Positions 33,845 to 46,470 are shown, counted from the first letter of the stretch. The stretch: DNA of 64,000 nucleotides from Gonatopus flavifemur (GCA_018340375.1 JAFFJZ010000003.1:50995006-51059005); one strand, 5' to 3'. The notes: generated by a model from the letters alone, not told the origin. Made by a program: numbers and translations.

Positions 33845-34510
33845 TGTACATTACGAGTTTCTTTTCGAAAACTCTCGTAGAAACGTCCGTAATCAAATTA
33901 TATCTGTTCACCTTCGTACCTTACGAGTTTCTTTCCAAAAACTCTCGTAGAAATATCTGTAATAGACATATATCTGGTTGGATAATATATCTGGTTTTTC
34001 ACTCTTTGTACATTACGAGTTTCTTTTCGAAAACTCTCGCAGAAACATCCGTAATCAAATTATATCTGTTCACCTTTGTACATTACGAGTTTCTTTTCAA
34101 AAACTCTCGTAGAAATATCTGTAATAAACATATATCTGGTTTTTCACTCTTTGTACATTACGAGAGTCTGTTCGAAAACTCTCGTAGAAACATCGGTAAT
34201 CAAATTATATCTGTTCACTCTTTATACATTACGAGTTTCCTTTCGAAACCTCTCGTAGAAATATCTGTAATAAACATATATCTGGTTTTTCACTCTTTGT
34301 ACATTACGAGAGTCTGTTCGAAAACTCTCGTGGAAACATCCGTAATCAAATTATATCTGTTCACTCTTTGTACATTACGAGTTTCTTTTCGAAAACTCTC
34401 GTAGAAACATCCGTAATCAAAATTGTATCTGATTTACTCATTGTACATTCAGATCCTTTTCGACAATTCTCATAGAAAGGGTTATAAACAAATCATATCT
34501 GTTTTCATGT
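33845..34510 (+). repeat. Minisatellite with alternating 71-bp (A) and 75-bp (B) units
   Basis: Eight full units and one degenerate unit start near 33845, 33916, 34007, 34077, 34152, 34223, 34298, 34369 and 34442. All share ACATTACGAG..TTTCGAAAACTCTCGTAGAAA, itself nearly palindromic. Type A continues with ATCCGTAATCAAATTATATC, type B with ATCTGTAATAAACATATATC. Order is A B A B A B A A, then the decayed unit; the first B has an extra 16-bp insertion. The 221-codon frame across it is a by-product of the period. Confidence 0.9.
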
Positions 34511-34904
34511 TTTCCATAGTTTCTTTGAACGGGATAAAGTATTTGTCAAACGAATTCCTCCACATCTAAATTTCTTTCATGTTAACCTTAACCACTACAC
34601 TGGGGGTGCAAGATAAGAGAATCTATATCTTATCGAGAGCTTAAAACCAGGAGCGGGTACCCACTCGGTTTTCCAATCGAGCCACTCCGGTTGGGAAAAT
34701 GCTTTATTTTCTTTTTACGTATATAACGAGATTTTTCGTCTTTCACCTATGGAAAAACCCGTTATATAACAAGAACAAATATGAAATGATGAATAGAAAT
34801 GTTTCAGAACTGTTTGCTGACATATTTATAAGCATCATGTTTTTGCATTGACAATATGATTGTGAAATGTTTCATCCTGAAATTGGTAATTTCTGACTTT
34901 TCAA

Positions 34905-35267
34905 TAGGTGTGTGCGAGTACTCGAAATTTTGGAGTATTCTCGAGTTGAGTCGAGTCGAGTATTTTGTACTACTCGAAATTTTCGAGCTACTCGATAATC
35001 TTCGAGTAATTTGTCGATTTTCTCAGAATTATCATGAATTATCATTTGCCAAGGGTAGAATATTCTTAGAGAACATAAGGGATCGTTATCCACTATCACA
35101 TCTAGATTATATTCATATTCATATATATTATATACTTTTCGAGTACTCGAAAATCTACCAGATACTCGAAAAATTTTCGAGTGCTCGGTGAATTTCGAGT
35201 ACTTGGCTCGACTCGAAACTTCGATTACTCGACTCGACTCGAAAAAATCACTACTCGCACACTCCTA
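34905..35267. mobile_element. hAT MITE with 8-bp target duplication
   Basis: The ends TAGGTGTGTGCGAGTA and TACTCGCACACTCCTA are inverted, and CTTTTCAA is duplicated exactly at 34897-34904 and 35268-35275. Both subterminal zones are packed with CTCGA/TCGAG words. It shares its ends with the larger hAT at 52532-54589, which could be a relative of its source. Confidence 0.9.
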
Positions 35268-35269
35268 CT

Positions 35270-36630
35270 TTTCAATAACAGCAGATGTCTAGGATGATGT
35301 GAAGATGTAAAAAAAGCGATGAAATCCTCCCGTTAAGAGTGGCATGATGCCAAGAAAGATGTTATTGGTGATAGATTGTACAGAAACATCGATGCAGTAC
35401 ATTGAACTTCGGAATAAACTTGAATTAGATCAAAATTTGTAGATGCAATAAGAACACCCAATTTATGAAAAGACACTTGAAACATCAATTTATTTATTCC
35501 AACGTCCAATGTACAGTGCTCAAATTGTGAACGAACGGGCGCTCGGCTCAAGCTTGGCAAGCGTAATTCAAGAAAAATACCCCAAGTCACATCTTTTAAT
35601 CTTTTAAATGCTGAAATGTAAAATTTTCTTCGTATAAAAACTACATAAGTGTGAAACATATAAGGCAGAAATGTGAATTGAAAATGAGAATGAGTTGTTC
35701 ATTGAAAAAACTTTTATACAACTCGAACAAAAAGAAGAAAAATTCTTATTCCGTGTGAAAGAGTTGAGGTAACTGCTTAACCTTGGAACCCCGACCTATG
35801 ATTTTCTGTCGTGTAAGCGATAATAATCCTCACAATGAATATCGCTGAGTAAACAAAAAAATTATCAAGTACTTTTTAACAACAATAAGATATGAAGGAT
35901 GGTGTATCTTCTTTCAGGGTTCTCCAATCGATACCGGAGTTGGAAGAGAAATAGGGAGGGAAGAAGAAGGAGAAGAAGAAGAAGAAATTTGATGCTTCTG
36001 CTGCGAATCGATTGTCCATTCGCCTACATATGCGTCGACTAACACTACTGACTCACCCATCGAGCGTGTTATCGCAGACACGCATCACTTAATCATCTCA
36101 CTCAACAAGAACAAGACCTACCACGCCAGTCGTCATGCACTACATCTAATGCTTCACACATTTACTTCTGTTTCAGCTGATTCGATGAGTTCACATTGCG
36201 CGTGTTTGAAAGTTGCTTACTGAGATAACGAATGTGTTCTATCGATTCGTGGTATTTAACTTTTGAAGGACATAATCCTTTCCTGATTTGACGATAGGAA
36301 AATGTTTTGTTTGCATATACTCCACCTTGTGATGTCATCTTTACAAATTCATATTCTCTTTGTTTAGGTTCAGAGGGTGCAATCGATGATTATGATATCC
36401 TGTCTGTGCGATACAATGATGTTCGAAGTACTAAAACACCATGTTTGAACTGAAAACAGGATGAGCAATTGGAAGTATAAACAAAATCGTGATTTGAAAC
36501 AAATATTTCTCTAGTACACTTCTCGATTATCCTCATCATCAAGTAATCAATCTTATGACTGGTTTGATGAAATCCTCCAACCCTGTCTATTATCCGCTAA
36601 ACGTTTAATTTCTCCATACTACTGTATCCA
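35270..36630. other. Unassigned stretch with a GAA-rich run
   Basis: A purine run of AAGAAG/GAA repeats lies near 35953-35990, followed by a CpG-richer 150 bp. No exon or repeat ends could be supported. Confidence 0.35.
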
Positions 36631-36637
36631 AATAATA

Positions 36638-37076
36638 AGGTGACATAGCATTCATTTTAAAAAATCTTCATTTATTCCCCCAAATCAAGTTTATCGCCTT
36701 CAGAGTAATCCCTCCCGGATACAATGCACTTATGCCAACGCATTTTCCAATCTTCGGAACAGTTGTTGAAGTCGGTTTCCGGGATGACCTTCAGCTCTCT
36801 CTTCGATTCGGCTTGGATCTCCGCTATCGAAAATTCGCAGCAGAAAATTCATTCCGCAAACAAAATTCCATACAAAGTCTTTGCTCAACAAATGCAGACA
36901 TTATAAAAATCGAGAAATTCACTTTCAGCAGCTTACAAAACGGAGCGTATCTCAAACACTGATGAATATTTTGATGTGACCTTAGGCACGGATATCAAAG
37001 ACAGTATTACTAAACAAAAAATAAGAGCACTTCCCCGAATACATTTGCGCACAGAGTTTAAATTCAACTGTCACCT
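36638..37076 (-). mobile_element. Internally deleted Tc1/mariner-type element
   Basis: AGGTGACA starts both ends in inverted orientation, and TA flanks both (36636-36637, 37077-37078). On the minus strand it reads through a leader, the first residues of a transposase, then directly its last 50 residues, and a stop. Total 439 bp. Confidence 0.8.
36684..36910 (-). pseudogene. Transposase remnant: N-terminus joined to C-terminus
   Basis: The frame opens MSAFVEQRLCMEFCLRNEFS, the helix-turn-helix start known from Mos-like insect transposases (VEQR.CIKFC...). After a frame break it continues SIAEIQAESKRELKVIPE and ends DWKMRWHKCIVSGRDYSEGD, LDLGE and TAA, matching the usual 'W..RW.KCI.SGGDYFEGD' tail. 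The 250 or so residues with the catalytic triad are missing. Family identity is from memory of these motifs. Confidence 0.7.
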
Positions 37077-37094
37077 TACTTTTTGCACACAGTA

Positions 37095-37337
37095 CACGGA
37101 GAAAAGTGCATGGGATTGGTTAACATTCGTTCTAGTTCTCATTGCGGCTTTAGAATAGGAAGTGAGTGATGACTCGTGATTTGGTGATCGTTCTTATGCT
37201 AACCTATCGTTTCCATGGTAACGTAAACAGTTTATTGTACTCAGCCCGATTTCAAACGGTACTTATTACAATTTGGGAATATCTGTCACCGAATTCCTAT
37301 TCTTCCTAGTAATCGTTACCATATACTTCTCTCCGTG
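37095..37337. mobile_element. MITE, CACGGAGAAAAGT ends, TA TSD
   Basis: CACGGAGAAAAGT and ACTTCTCTCCGTG are inverted ends, with TA at 37093-37094 and 37338-37339. The interior has GGTTAAC/GTTACC words and is non-coding. It lies 16 bp beyond the internally deleted transposon. Confidence 0.8.
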
Positions 37338-37431
37338 TAGTATAACTTAACGTTAGTCGTTAACAAGTTTTACCATTCAGTTTTCCTCCTCAGATCATTT
37401 TCAATAAACTATCATGCCTTAATGTTTGTCC

Positions 37432-37850
37432 CATCAGATTAGTTCTTCTTTTAACGATATGTTCAAAAGATGTCTTTTTTCATTTACCTTCTTAAGTATT
37501 TCTCCATTTTTCACTTTCTGTATGCATTTTATTCTGAGCATCCTTCTATAACACCATATTTCAAAAGCTTCAAGTCTTCGTTGTTCAGTTTTTCCAATTG
37601 TCCAAGTTTTGCAACCATATAATGCTGTGCTCCAAGCGTAACTCTTCAAGAATTTCTTCCTTACTGCTAAGCTCATATTCTTTGAGCATAATAACTGTTC
37701 CTCTTGGTGAAACGACTGTTTTTCTTGTGCTATTCTTGCTCTTCTATCTCTTTCGCTTTTACCGTTTTCTGCAATTATGCTTCCGAGATATTAAAATTCT
37801 TTCACTAGCTGAATTGTCTCGGCATCTATTTTGATTTCTCGATTATGTAC
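37432..37850 (-). pseudogene. Non-LTR retrotransposon reverse-transcriptase fragment
   Basis: The minus-strand translation includes IKIDAETIQLVKEF, an in-frame TAA (37791-37793), YLGSIIAENGKSERD, then SLAVRKKFLKSYAWSTALYG, a CKTWTIG segment and EAFEIWCYRRMLRIK. These are the post-catalytic thumb and connection motifs of insect non-LTR reverse transcriptases. The catalytic FADD box is not included. Its first 40 residues overlap the fragment at 56925-57236 and are similar, so the two belong to one family. Confidence 0.75.
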
Positions 37851-38739
37851 AGAAAAAATGTTCAAAGTAGACTCGGTGATTCAAAGTTCGTTCAACAACG
37901 ATTTCTAAGGTCCTTAAGTTTCCTTAAGATCAAGTTGCAATAAAGTTCCCAGTCTTGTTGAGTTTGAAAACAGCATCAACACAACTTCCCTCCTTTGAGT
38001 TCGTTTGTTATGAGTTTGATACACTGTAAAAAATTTTCTGAAAATTCAGATACTGGAGTGTCTGAATTTTCAGACTCGAGTTTCTAAAAGGCAAATTTAG
38101 ATAAGGTTTTCTGAAAATTCAGATTTGATATCTAGAATATTATATTTAGATACCAAGTTTCTAAAAAATTAGAGAAAGCTTCTTCATGTTCATCACCAAT
38201 ACTTTGAAAATTAGGAATCTGAATAATTTAAGAAACTTACACTGAAAACATGCGCAGAATCGGTGCGCAGTGAATCGGCTTGCATTATTTTGTATGACGG
38301 TCAATGAACGGTAAGTAAAAGTGAGTTGCAAAATCAAATTCAATATCATTTATTTTAATGAACAAAGACTTACTGCACCAACAGTAATTACATGTTGTGC
38401 AATGTAATTTGAGCCAAATCAATTTATAATGTGACATGAAATGTATTGTGGGATTCGGTAAAAAAAATGTTAAAAATGTGAAGTTAAGCCCTTTGCCATT
38501 GGAACAAAAATCGTCTCTGAATATGACAATCAGAAAATCTCATGACGGTGGTATGAATAAATGATTAAAGGAAGGATGATACATTGAGATTTTTGAATTG
38601 AAAATGATGAAAAAAACATCCAATTTCTGAATCAGATGTTCTGGATCAGAGTTTCGTGGATCATAAAATCAATTTCAAGTAGATTTATATTCACTGAACC
38701 ACATGAACATGTAATAATTACTGCGATTAGTTTGAAACT

Positions 38740-41118
38740 CAGAGAATGTGGTTTAAAAACCCACATTATTTCCATTTACTTTGTCTTCACCTATTTGTAA
38801 TAAAAGAAATAGAACTGTGTGCTATGGGACCAAGTCTAATTAGGGCAAGGAACAAGCGATGAGTATGTGAAACATACAAACATGTAATAAGTGCTCCAAT
38901 GAAAAGTTTCACAAAGTATAACATTGAGTGATTTAACATGGAACAACTTATATAATTTCTACCAGATCCAATTGATGCCATTAATTTCTGTATTATGTTA
39001 TAGTTTAGTGAAAATCAGTGTTTGTGAGATTGATATTCTGATTTATCAAAAACCAAAAAATAAATCATTTTCAAGAGATTGATTTTCACTGAATTATAAC
39101 AAAATACAGAAATTAATTCCATCAGTTTGATTTGGTAAGAATTATATAGGCAGGGTTGTATATTGCATCATGTAGGGTTACGCTTTGTGAAATGTTTCAT
39201 CGATACCCTCAGTACTAGTCTTACATACTTATCGCTTGATTCTTTCATCAATTGAACTTTTTGTTTTAGAAGACGAAACCATCTCTTTCATCACAAATAG
39301 TTGGAAAGAAGTACATGAAAAGGATAACATATTATAGTTTCATAACACTTTGAAACAATATTTTCTGGTATTCAAGGAATCAAAAATCAATCTCAATAAT
39401 ATTGATTCTCACTAAAGCATAAGAAAATACAGTAATCACTGCCATTAGTTTTATTCGGTGAAAATTATATAGGCAGAGTTGTATATTGCATCATGTAGGG
39501 TTACGCTTTGTGAAATGTTTCATCGATACCCTCAGTACAAGTCTTACATACTTATCGCTGGACTCTTACACCAATTAAATGTACATCGTAGAAGACATAA
39601 CCATCTCTCTCATCACAAATAGTTGAATAAAAGTACATAAAACTATAGAAACGATATTCTTTTCATGTACTTTTTTTTAACTATTTGTGATAAAAGAGAT
39701 GGTTTTGTCTTCTAAAACAAAAAGTTCAATTGATGAAAGAATCAAGCGATAAGTATGTAAGACTGGTACTGAAGGTATCGATGAAACATTTCACAAAGTG
39801 TAACCCTCCATGATGCAATATACAACCCTGCCTATATAATTTTCACCAAATCAAACTGATGGCATTTATTTCTGTATTTTGTTATAATTCAGTGGGAATC
39901 AATCTCTTGAAAATGATTTATTTTTTGGTTTTTAATAAATCAGAATATCAATCTCAAAAACATTGATTTTTACTAAACTATAACATAATACAGAAATTAA
40001 TGGCATCAGTTGGATCTGGTAGAAATTATATAGGCAGGGTTGTATATTGCATCATGTAGGGTTACGCTTTGTGAAATGTTTCATCGATACCCTCAGTACA
40101 AGTCTTACATACTTATCGCTGGACTCTTACACCAATTAAATGTACATCGTAGAAGGCATAACCATCTCTCTCATCACAAATAGTTGAATAAAAGTACATA
40201 AAACTATAGAAACGATATTCTTTTCATGTACTTTTTTTTAACTATTTGTGATGAGAGAGATGGTTATGTCTTCTACGATGTACATTTGATTGGTGTAAGA
40301 GTCCAGCGATAAGTATGTAAGACTTGTACTGAGGGTATCGATGAAACATTTCACAAAGCGTAACCCTACATGATGCAATATACAACTCTGCCTACATAAT
40401 TTTTACCAAATAAAACTAATGGCAGTAATTGCTGTATTTTCTTATGCTTTAGTGAGAATCAATATTATTGAGATTGATTTTTGATTCCTTGAATACCAGA
40501 AAATATTGTTTCAAAGTGTTATGAAACTATAATATGTTATCCTTTTCATGTACTTTTTTTCAACTATTTGTGATGAAAGAGATGGGTTTGTCTTCTCAAA
40601 CAAAAGTTCAATTGATGAAAGAATCAAGCGATAAGTATGTAAGACTGGTACTGAAGGTATCGATGAAACATTTCACAAAGCGTAACCCTACATGATGCAA
40701 TATACAACCCTGCCTATATAATTTTTACCAAATCAAACTGATGGCATCAATTTCTGTATTTTGTTATAATTCAGTGAAAATCGATCTCTTGAAAATGATT
40801 TATTTTTTGGTTTTTAATAAATCAGAATATCAATCTCAAAAACATTGATTCTTACTAAACTATAACATGATACAGAAATTAATGGCATCAGTTGGATCTG
40901 GTAGAAATTATATCAGTTGTTCCATGTTGAATCACTCAATGTTATTCTTTGTGGAACTTTCCATTGGAGCATTTAGTACATGTTTCACATACTCATCGCT
41001 TGATTCTTGCATACTTGCATTAGACTTGGTCCCATAAGACACAATTCTATCTCTCTTATCACAAATAGTTGAAGGAAAATTAAATGGAATTAGAATAGTT
41101 TTTCAAACCACATTCTTT
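38740..41118. repeat. 2.4-kb palindrome made of eight inverted modules
   Basis: A roughly 170-bp module (TATAGGCAGGGTTGTATATT through GGGTTACGCTTTGTGAAATG to CACAAATAGTTG) occurs near 39150(+), 39460(+), 39680(-), 40020(+), 40240(-) and 40560(-), with a diverged version outermost at 38780(-) and 40910(+). The order and orientation are symmetric about 39930. Outer edges AGAATGTGGTTT and its complement bound it near 38742 and 41118. The sub-palindrome 40010-40400 is nearly perfect. No reading frame of note. Confidence 0.85.
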
Positions 41119-41505
41119 AATTATTCTTCATACATTCTCATAATTTTATACGTGCTAATTTGATTTCTCTTTCACCCAAATTTACGTTTCATTTTTTGGA
41201 GATATATGTTCTATGTATTAAAAAAATTGTAATGCTGCTTACCATAATTCTTCAATACACTGTTTTGGTAATAATCAAATAAATAGATTTTGTGGGTTTC
41301 TATACCTTCATTATACAAGATGAAGTTATAAAGATGCATAAAATCCTATATAATGTTATCAAAACAAACGTTATAAATGTTCCAGAAAAATGTCTTCAAT
41401 TTTTTTTCATCTGGGAAGTGTATAATTTCCAGATACATTCCACTTGGGTTTTCGAGACTTCATCTACATCACTATTCTTGGAAAAAAAATCGGTAATGAT
41501 ATGGT

Positions 41506-41538
41506 ATGCGGTCTACTACCCACTACCGTAGACCGCAT
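41506..41538. repeat. Short perfect hairpin
   Basis: ATGCGGTCTAC and GTAGACCGCAT form an 11-bp perfect stem around an 11-base loop. Confidence 0.7.
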
Positions 41539-43193
41539 ATTATACGCTTACCAAAGAATCTCCGGAATTAAAAATTCTGGCCCTTTAGTGACATAGATAA
41601 AATCTCGAAGAACCATCCCTGAAATTTCGGATTTTTTTCATGAAATAAGTTTCCAGTAATTTGATAGAAAAAACGTGCTCGCGCATGGTAACTATCGCAT
41701 CCTCTTAGAATTCAATGCGCATCTCTCAAAATTGAGAAAAATATTCCTTACAGTTCAGAAAAATGTTTCTTACGATTGAGAGAAAATATCTTGAAATTCA
41801 GAAGACTATTTCTTACAATTCAAACAAATATTTTCGACAATTCAGAAGAATGTTTCTCATAACTCAGAACAGCGTGTCTAAAAATTAAGAAACATGAATC
41901 TTGCATTTAATGTGAATATGTTTGATGACTCAGAAACATGCGTTTGAAAATCCAGAAATAAGTATCTTAAAATTCAGAACAGAAATGTTTCTGAATATTC
42001 AGACTCAGTGACTGTAAAAAATTACAGTCACTTTTTTCTTAATTTTCAGTCAAAATTTTTTTACAGTGTAGCTAATGAATACCGTAGTCTTGCTTTCCTG
42101 ATTCTGTTTCTCTTACTCGAACTTCAAGTGTTTTGTACTAAACATTTTTACAAAACTATTTTTTTCAAATAATTTGGTATGAAAATTCACTGATTTGTAG
42201 TTGAAAATTGATTTTTCCATGTCTCAAGTATTCTCTCTCAATTTATTCGTCATACGCTCATCTTACGGTCGTTTTTACGAAAGGAAAAGAAGATGTGAAA
42301 GCAAAATACGAGTGAGTGACGTTCACGATGCAAGCGCATCGATATTATTTGAACCATTGCCAGATACGAGGATTGGAAGCTTTAGTTGGAAGAATGTAAG
42401 AGTGCATTATTAATTATTTCTGAAGGACACTCTTTTTTTACAGAATGTAAACAATCGATAAAACATCAATTCGTAATTAAAAGGCGTATTTTTGATTGAT
42501 AAAAAAACTGAACACCTAATTTTGAAAAACTCAACATTTCTTGATCATGATTCAAGAAAAAAAAGAAGACATTTCAACAACCAAATTACGTGTTGCATAT
42601 CGCAAGAAAATACAAATGACAACAATTTGATATTCTTGATCTATTCACTCATTCTTGTATTTTTTTCTCCCTTGTAAGGCATATGAAAATACATTCAAAA
42701 TCGAATTAAATTTTGTTAAAACAAAAAACTGCTTGTACACTGAGAAGAATTCTCATTAGTTAAATTAAAAAAATCAAGACAACTGTATCATCTTGGTTGG
42801 AATAACCAAAAAATTAGGTATTTCAATTGAAAAGAATGGTTGAATTAACTATAAAAACTGGTTGTCGTGTTTTTCAATCAAACTTATCAGTTAAAATAAC
42901 TGAGAAAGAATGAGATCTAATTGTATGTATTTGGATAAAAAAACTGGGAATTGCAGATGTATTTGGATCTGAACATGCATTAGATACTTTTATTTATTGT
43001 ATTTATATGGATTTGAATGAATTATTCAATATTACATAAGAAATTTCATGAGAAAATGTATTTTGTATTTATTTTTTTGCAATCAACAACAAAGATATTC
43101 AATTTTGACTTTATCCAATATAATAAATCTCTCCCCGGACAATGGTACAGTCCCTTCCAGAAGTTCGAAGTCTGACGCATAATTACTACACAG

Positions 43194-43259
43194 GTGGGAA
43201 AGATGTCCAAAAATGTATACAATTTTACACAAATTGTATACAGATTTGGACATTTTTTC
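43194..43259. repeat. 66-bp near-perfect hairpin
   Basis: GATGTCCAAAAATGTATACA is mirrored by TGTATACAGATTTGGACAT around a short TTTTACACAAA loop, with GGAAA/TTTCC at the base. Possibly a tiny MITE or the core of one. Confidence 0.65.
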
Positions 43260-43717
43260 CAGTTAGCGACAGCTAGCTTCAGCTTCATCTAACAGAAACA
43301 TGTCAATTTATTTCAATATCCAAAATTTTTCTCCGAATACTTCAGTGGTTCTATTGAACAAACTGTAGCGGAACGCTTCTAGAATATCTCAGATCCAGCT
43401 AGTGTCCTACGTTTGCAACTTTACGGATGGAACGTTTGAAAGTAACATCTTTGAAATGTTTTTGTGATACGCAACTCTTCTACAATGTTCGGAGAGGTGT
43501 TATTTTGAAACATTGCATCCGAAACGCCCTGGTGAAAACGGAGCGTGCAATTAAGCCTGTCAAGGAAATCATGAAAAAAAGGATTCAAAAATTTGCAAGA
43601 AATGGATTAAGGAGGATCCACCACTCACAAAATTCGTTTTTTCGTACTTTTTTCAAAAATTCTTTCTGATTATACATAATTTTGTGAATACGTCCAAAAT
43701 TTCAGATCATTTTTCCA

Positions 43718-44745
43718 CACGGAGAAAAATTATAATGTAAATTCAACATCAGTGCATAGATAAAACTTTAAATGTAATTTCTACATTAATTTTGATGAAG
43801 CTTACATGATACATACATGATCATTGCTTTGGAAGATTGTAAAAATTACGCCAATCCAAAAATATATTTATTATGATATTATTGACCACGAACAATGTAA
43901 ATGTTCCATTACACTCGACTGAATCTACTTTTCACGAACGTGATTGCCATAAGGCATGCTCAACCACATTTCCACTTATTCAATTCTACAGGAATCTAAT
44001 GTACATTCAACAAGTACAGTTGCTAATGTTACCTATGTTTTTTTGAACGATAATCTGATTTATTTCCCAGGAATTTTATTTCCACTCTCAAATATACAGT
44101 TACCGCAATCTGATGTGTATTCAACAATTGCTTCTGAAAAAACTACTCGCCTGTGTTGGTAATACCACTGAGAAGCGTTTTAACACTCCTTTCAGTTCAG
44201 AATTATTAAAATCGCGTCACAAAGATGGCGCAAACAGTTTCCACAGTTTTTCGCGAGTATCAGTTTGTTCCTACATTTGATATATATTAAAAACTTGAAT
44301 CTCCACTCATAGCATACGGTTAGTGATAATGATAGAATAAAGCAACATAACATTGTATTGTATCTTATTATTCCCATCTTCGTGGCTTTTGGACAATTAA
44401 CAAAAATTGTTGTAGTTATTATCGTAGTTCTCGCGTATGCATAAAATACATAAATGAGCGATTGAAATTTTATTCAAAAATCCTAACATGTATTTTACAT
44501 CAGACTGATGTACAAATTTCATAAGTTTGAAGTAAATATCGCTTGTCAAACTGTTTATATTTCATTCATTACGACAATACAATTTACATTTGATATATGT
44601 AATAGCGGTAGAATTGCGACGTTTTCAATTTACAACAAAAATGATGTAGAATTTCCACCGCAAAAATGCTATCCCTATATTTACATGAGGATTTTGTCAA
44701 ATTTATCGCAATTGCTGTATCGGCTACCCCAAATTTTTCTCCGTG
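43718..44745. mobile_element. Possible CACGGAGAAAAATT-ended element (1 kb)
   Basis: CACGGAGAAAAATT at 43718 is mirrored by AATTTTTCTCCGTG ending at 44745, and ATGTAAAT/ACATTT words recur near both ends. No clear duplication flanks it, so the pairing of these two ends is uncertain. The interior frames of 61-88 codons are without motifs. Confidence 0.4.
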
Positions 44746-45069
44746 TTGTTTTCAATGGGAAAATTTTCCATTGAATTGAAATTATATCCTGCGAATTCAA
44801 GAAGGAATATATTCCTGTTTCAATTTGAAAATTCTCCGTTTCAATCTGATGGACACTTTTTCTATTGAACTGAATTTTGTCCACAAAAAAAAAATGTATT
44901 AGAATGTGGGCAAAGAAAATTTTTTGTCAGTCTAAGAAATTGGGTTCTCAGTGTGAGGTGGATGTCTTTCAGGAGCCGGAATTTCATTATACCGATGATG
45001 TTATACTGAAGTCTGAATCTTCTATTGAAACGGATTAGTAATTGAATAACAAAATCCTCAGTGGTCAAA

Positions 45070-45180
45070 GGCCCAAAATCTTACAGTACATTCTTTGAGT
45101 GATGCTTCCACTTCCAAGAAGTTAATTCGAGAAGATAAATAACGATGATTTATTAGATTATGTGAGTTTGAACATTCCAC
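45070..45180 (+). repeat. Dispersed repeat, copy 2
   Basis: Similar, in the same orientation, to 10110-10222 (CCAAAATCTTACAGTACATT, then GAAGATAAATAACGATGAT). Function unknown. Confidence 0.5.
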
Positions 45181-45249
45181 TCAAAATTGAAAACTGATGA
45201 GCAAACAATGTGTTCTCGATCCGTCAAAGTATGTAATATACTAGAAGGC

Positions 45250-46470
45250 GGTTGCGCTAAATTCCAGTGGTCATTGGAAGATAATTAATTGCTTTATAGT
45301 AAGAGAGATAGAGGAAGAGAGATGAATGTCTGCCTCATTCAACGTGCACAAAATTTCCCCTACTAAATATTTCAATCATGATATCTAAGTATTTTAAAAT
45401 TCTTCATCATTTATTTCACAAAATTTATGTGAAAATCCGTTTTGAATCATTGATTAATTGATTTGAAATTTGCAAATCAACATAGTTCATTAAAATACAT
45501 ACAACTTTGTACTCTAAAACGGAAACTGCGAATAGTACTGAATGATCAATGTTGAAAGAATTCATCGGTTATTCCCTCTTCAGTCGTTAATGATGAAATT
45601 TCAATGCAGTTTCCACAGAATTACGCGCGTAAGAGAGTTAATTAATATGTAAACGTTGATCAAACTACCAACGTTTCTTAACCTCATTGTAATTGGATTC
45701 ATCATGTAACAGATTATTTCCGGACTTCATTCCTGCCATTATCCGATTCAATGGAAATTACATTGAAAAGAAAAATCAAACTCCATTAGAGTTGGTCGAT
45801 TGGAAGAGAAATATTTACCCTTTACTTAATCGAAAATGAATTCATGTTGGCTTCGGAATAAGTAGATTTCCATCCTGGCTATTTTGAATTTGAGCGATTT
45901 TTCTCTCCCTATTGAAAAATTACTTATTCTACTCGTGAAGGATATTCAGAGGCTCAGCTTGGAAATTTTATGTCTCTGTATATATCTTAGTATCCAGACA
46001 ACAATGGACTCGTCAAAGGGTTTTCCAAAAACTATTTTATCTGAATCTTAAAAAAAGAAGAAAAAAGAATTTGAATCTCTTATTTTGTGTCTTTTCAGGG
46101 CTCGCGTCCATGTCATGTAGACCCCGTCAGCCCGGCCCTAATCACAGCGTTGAGAATATTCATTTAAATTCATAATTATGTGAACGATCAGAAGCTTTCA
46201 TTCTGTCAACCAAAATATTTAGTTGTTTCGATGAACGAAAAACAATTCTTTGATATAATGATTCAAAGGAATTCAAATTTTTACATGAAATCATCATAGG
46301 CAAGGTACAGTTAAAATACAAAGATCAAAGCCGTGTAGACGATTGCTCAAGTTTTCATATAAATTTTCCAACATTTAGCGCAACAGAATTCGCAAAACAG
46401 AATTTGTTTATACTAACTGAAAAGATTCACCTAGGACCAAACTACTTTCAATTCAAGAAATCAAATGATT
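45250..46470. other. Unassigned stretch
   Basis: AT-rich, with no terminal repeat, exon or motif that I can support. Confidence 0.4.

Larger units (their letters stand above)
38022..42068. mobile_element. Probable 4-kb element with CACTGTAAAAAA ends
   Basis: CACTGTAAAAAATTTTCTGA at the left is mirrored by AAAATTTTTTTACAGTG at the right, with TA on both sides (38020-38021, 42069-42070). Both terminal zones are rich in ATTCAGAAA/TTTCTGAAT words, supporting a common origin. The middle carries the palindrome at 38740-41118. It may instead be two separate partial copies. Confidence 0.5.

Noticed and set aside
33739..34404. 221-codon open frame on the plus strand
   Set aside because: It runs exactly through the 71/75-bp minisatellite; the repeated peptide reflects the DNA period, and no known domain is present.
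33845..34510. CRISPR-like regular repeat array
   Set aside because: The whole 71-75 bp unit is repeated with no unique spacers, and the context is eukaryotic.
42201..42413. 70-codon frame followed by a GTAAGA donor-like site
   Set aside because: No ATG at the start of the frame, no motif and no partner exon found; too weak to call an exon.
43194..43259. microRNA precursor
   Set aside because: Hairpin is MITE-like in an area rich in such hairpins; no conserved mature sequence recognised.
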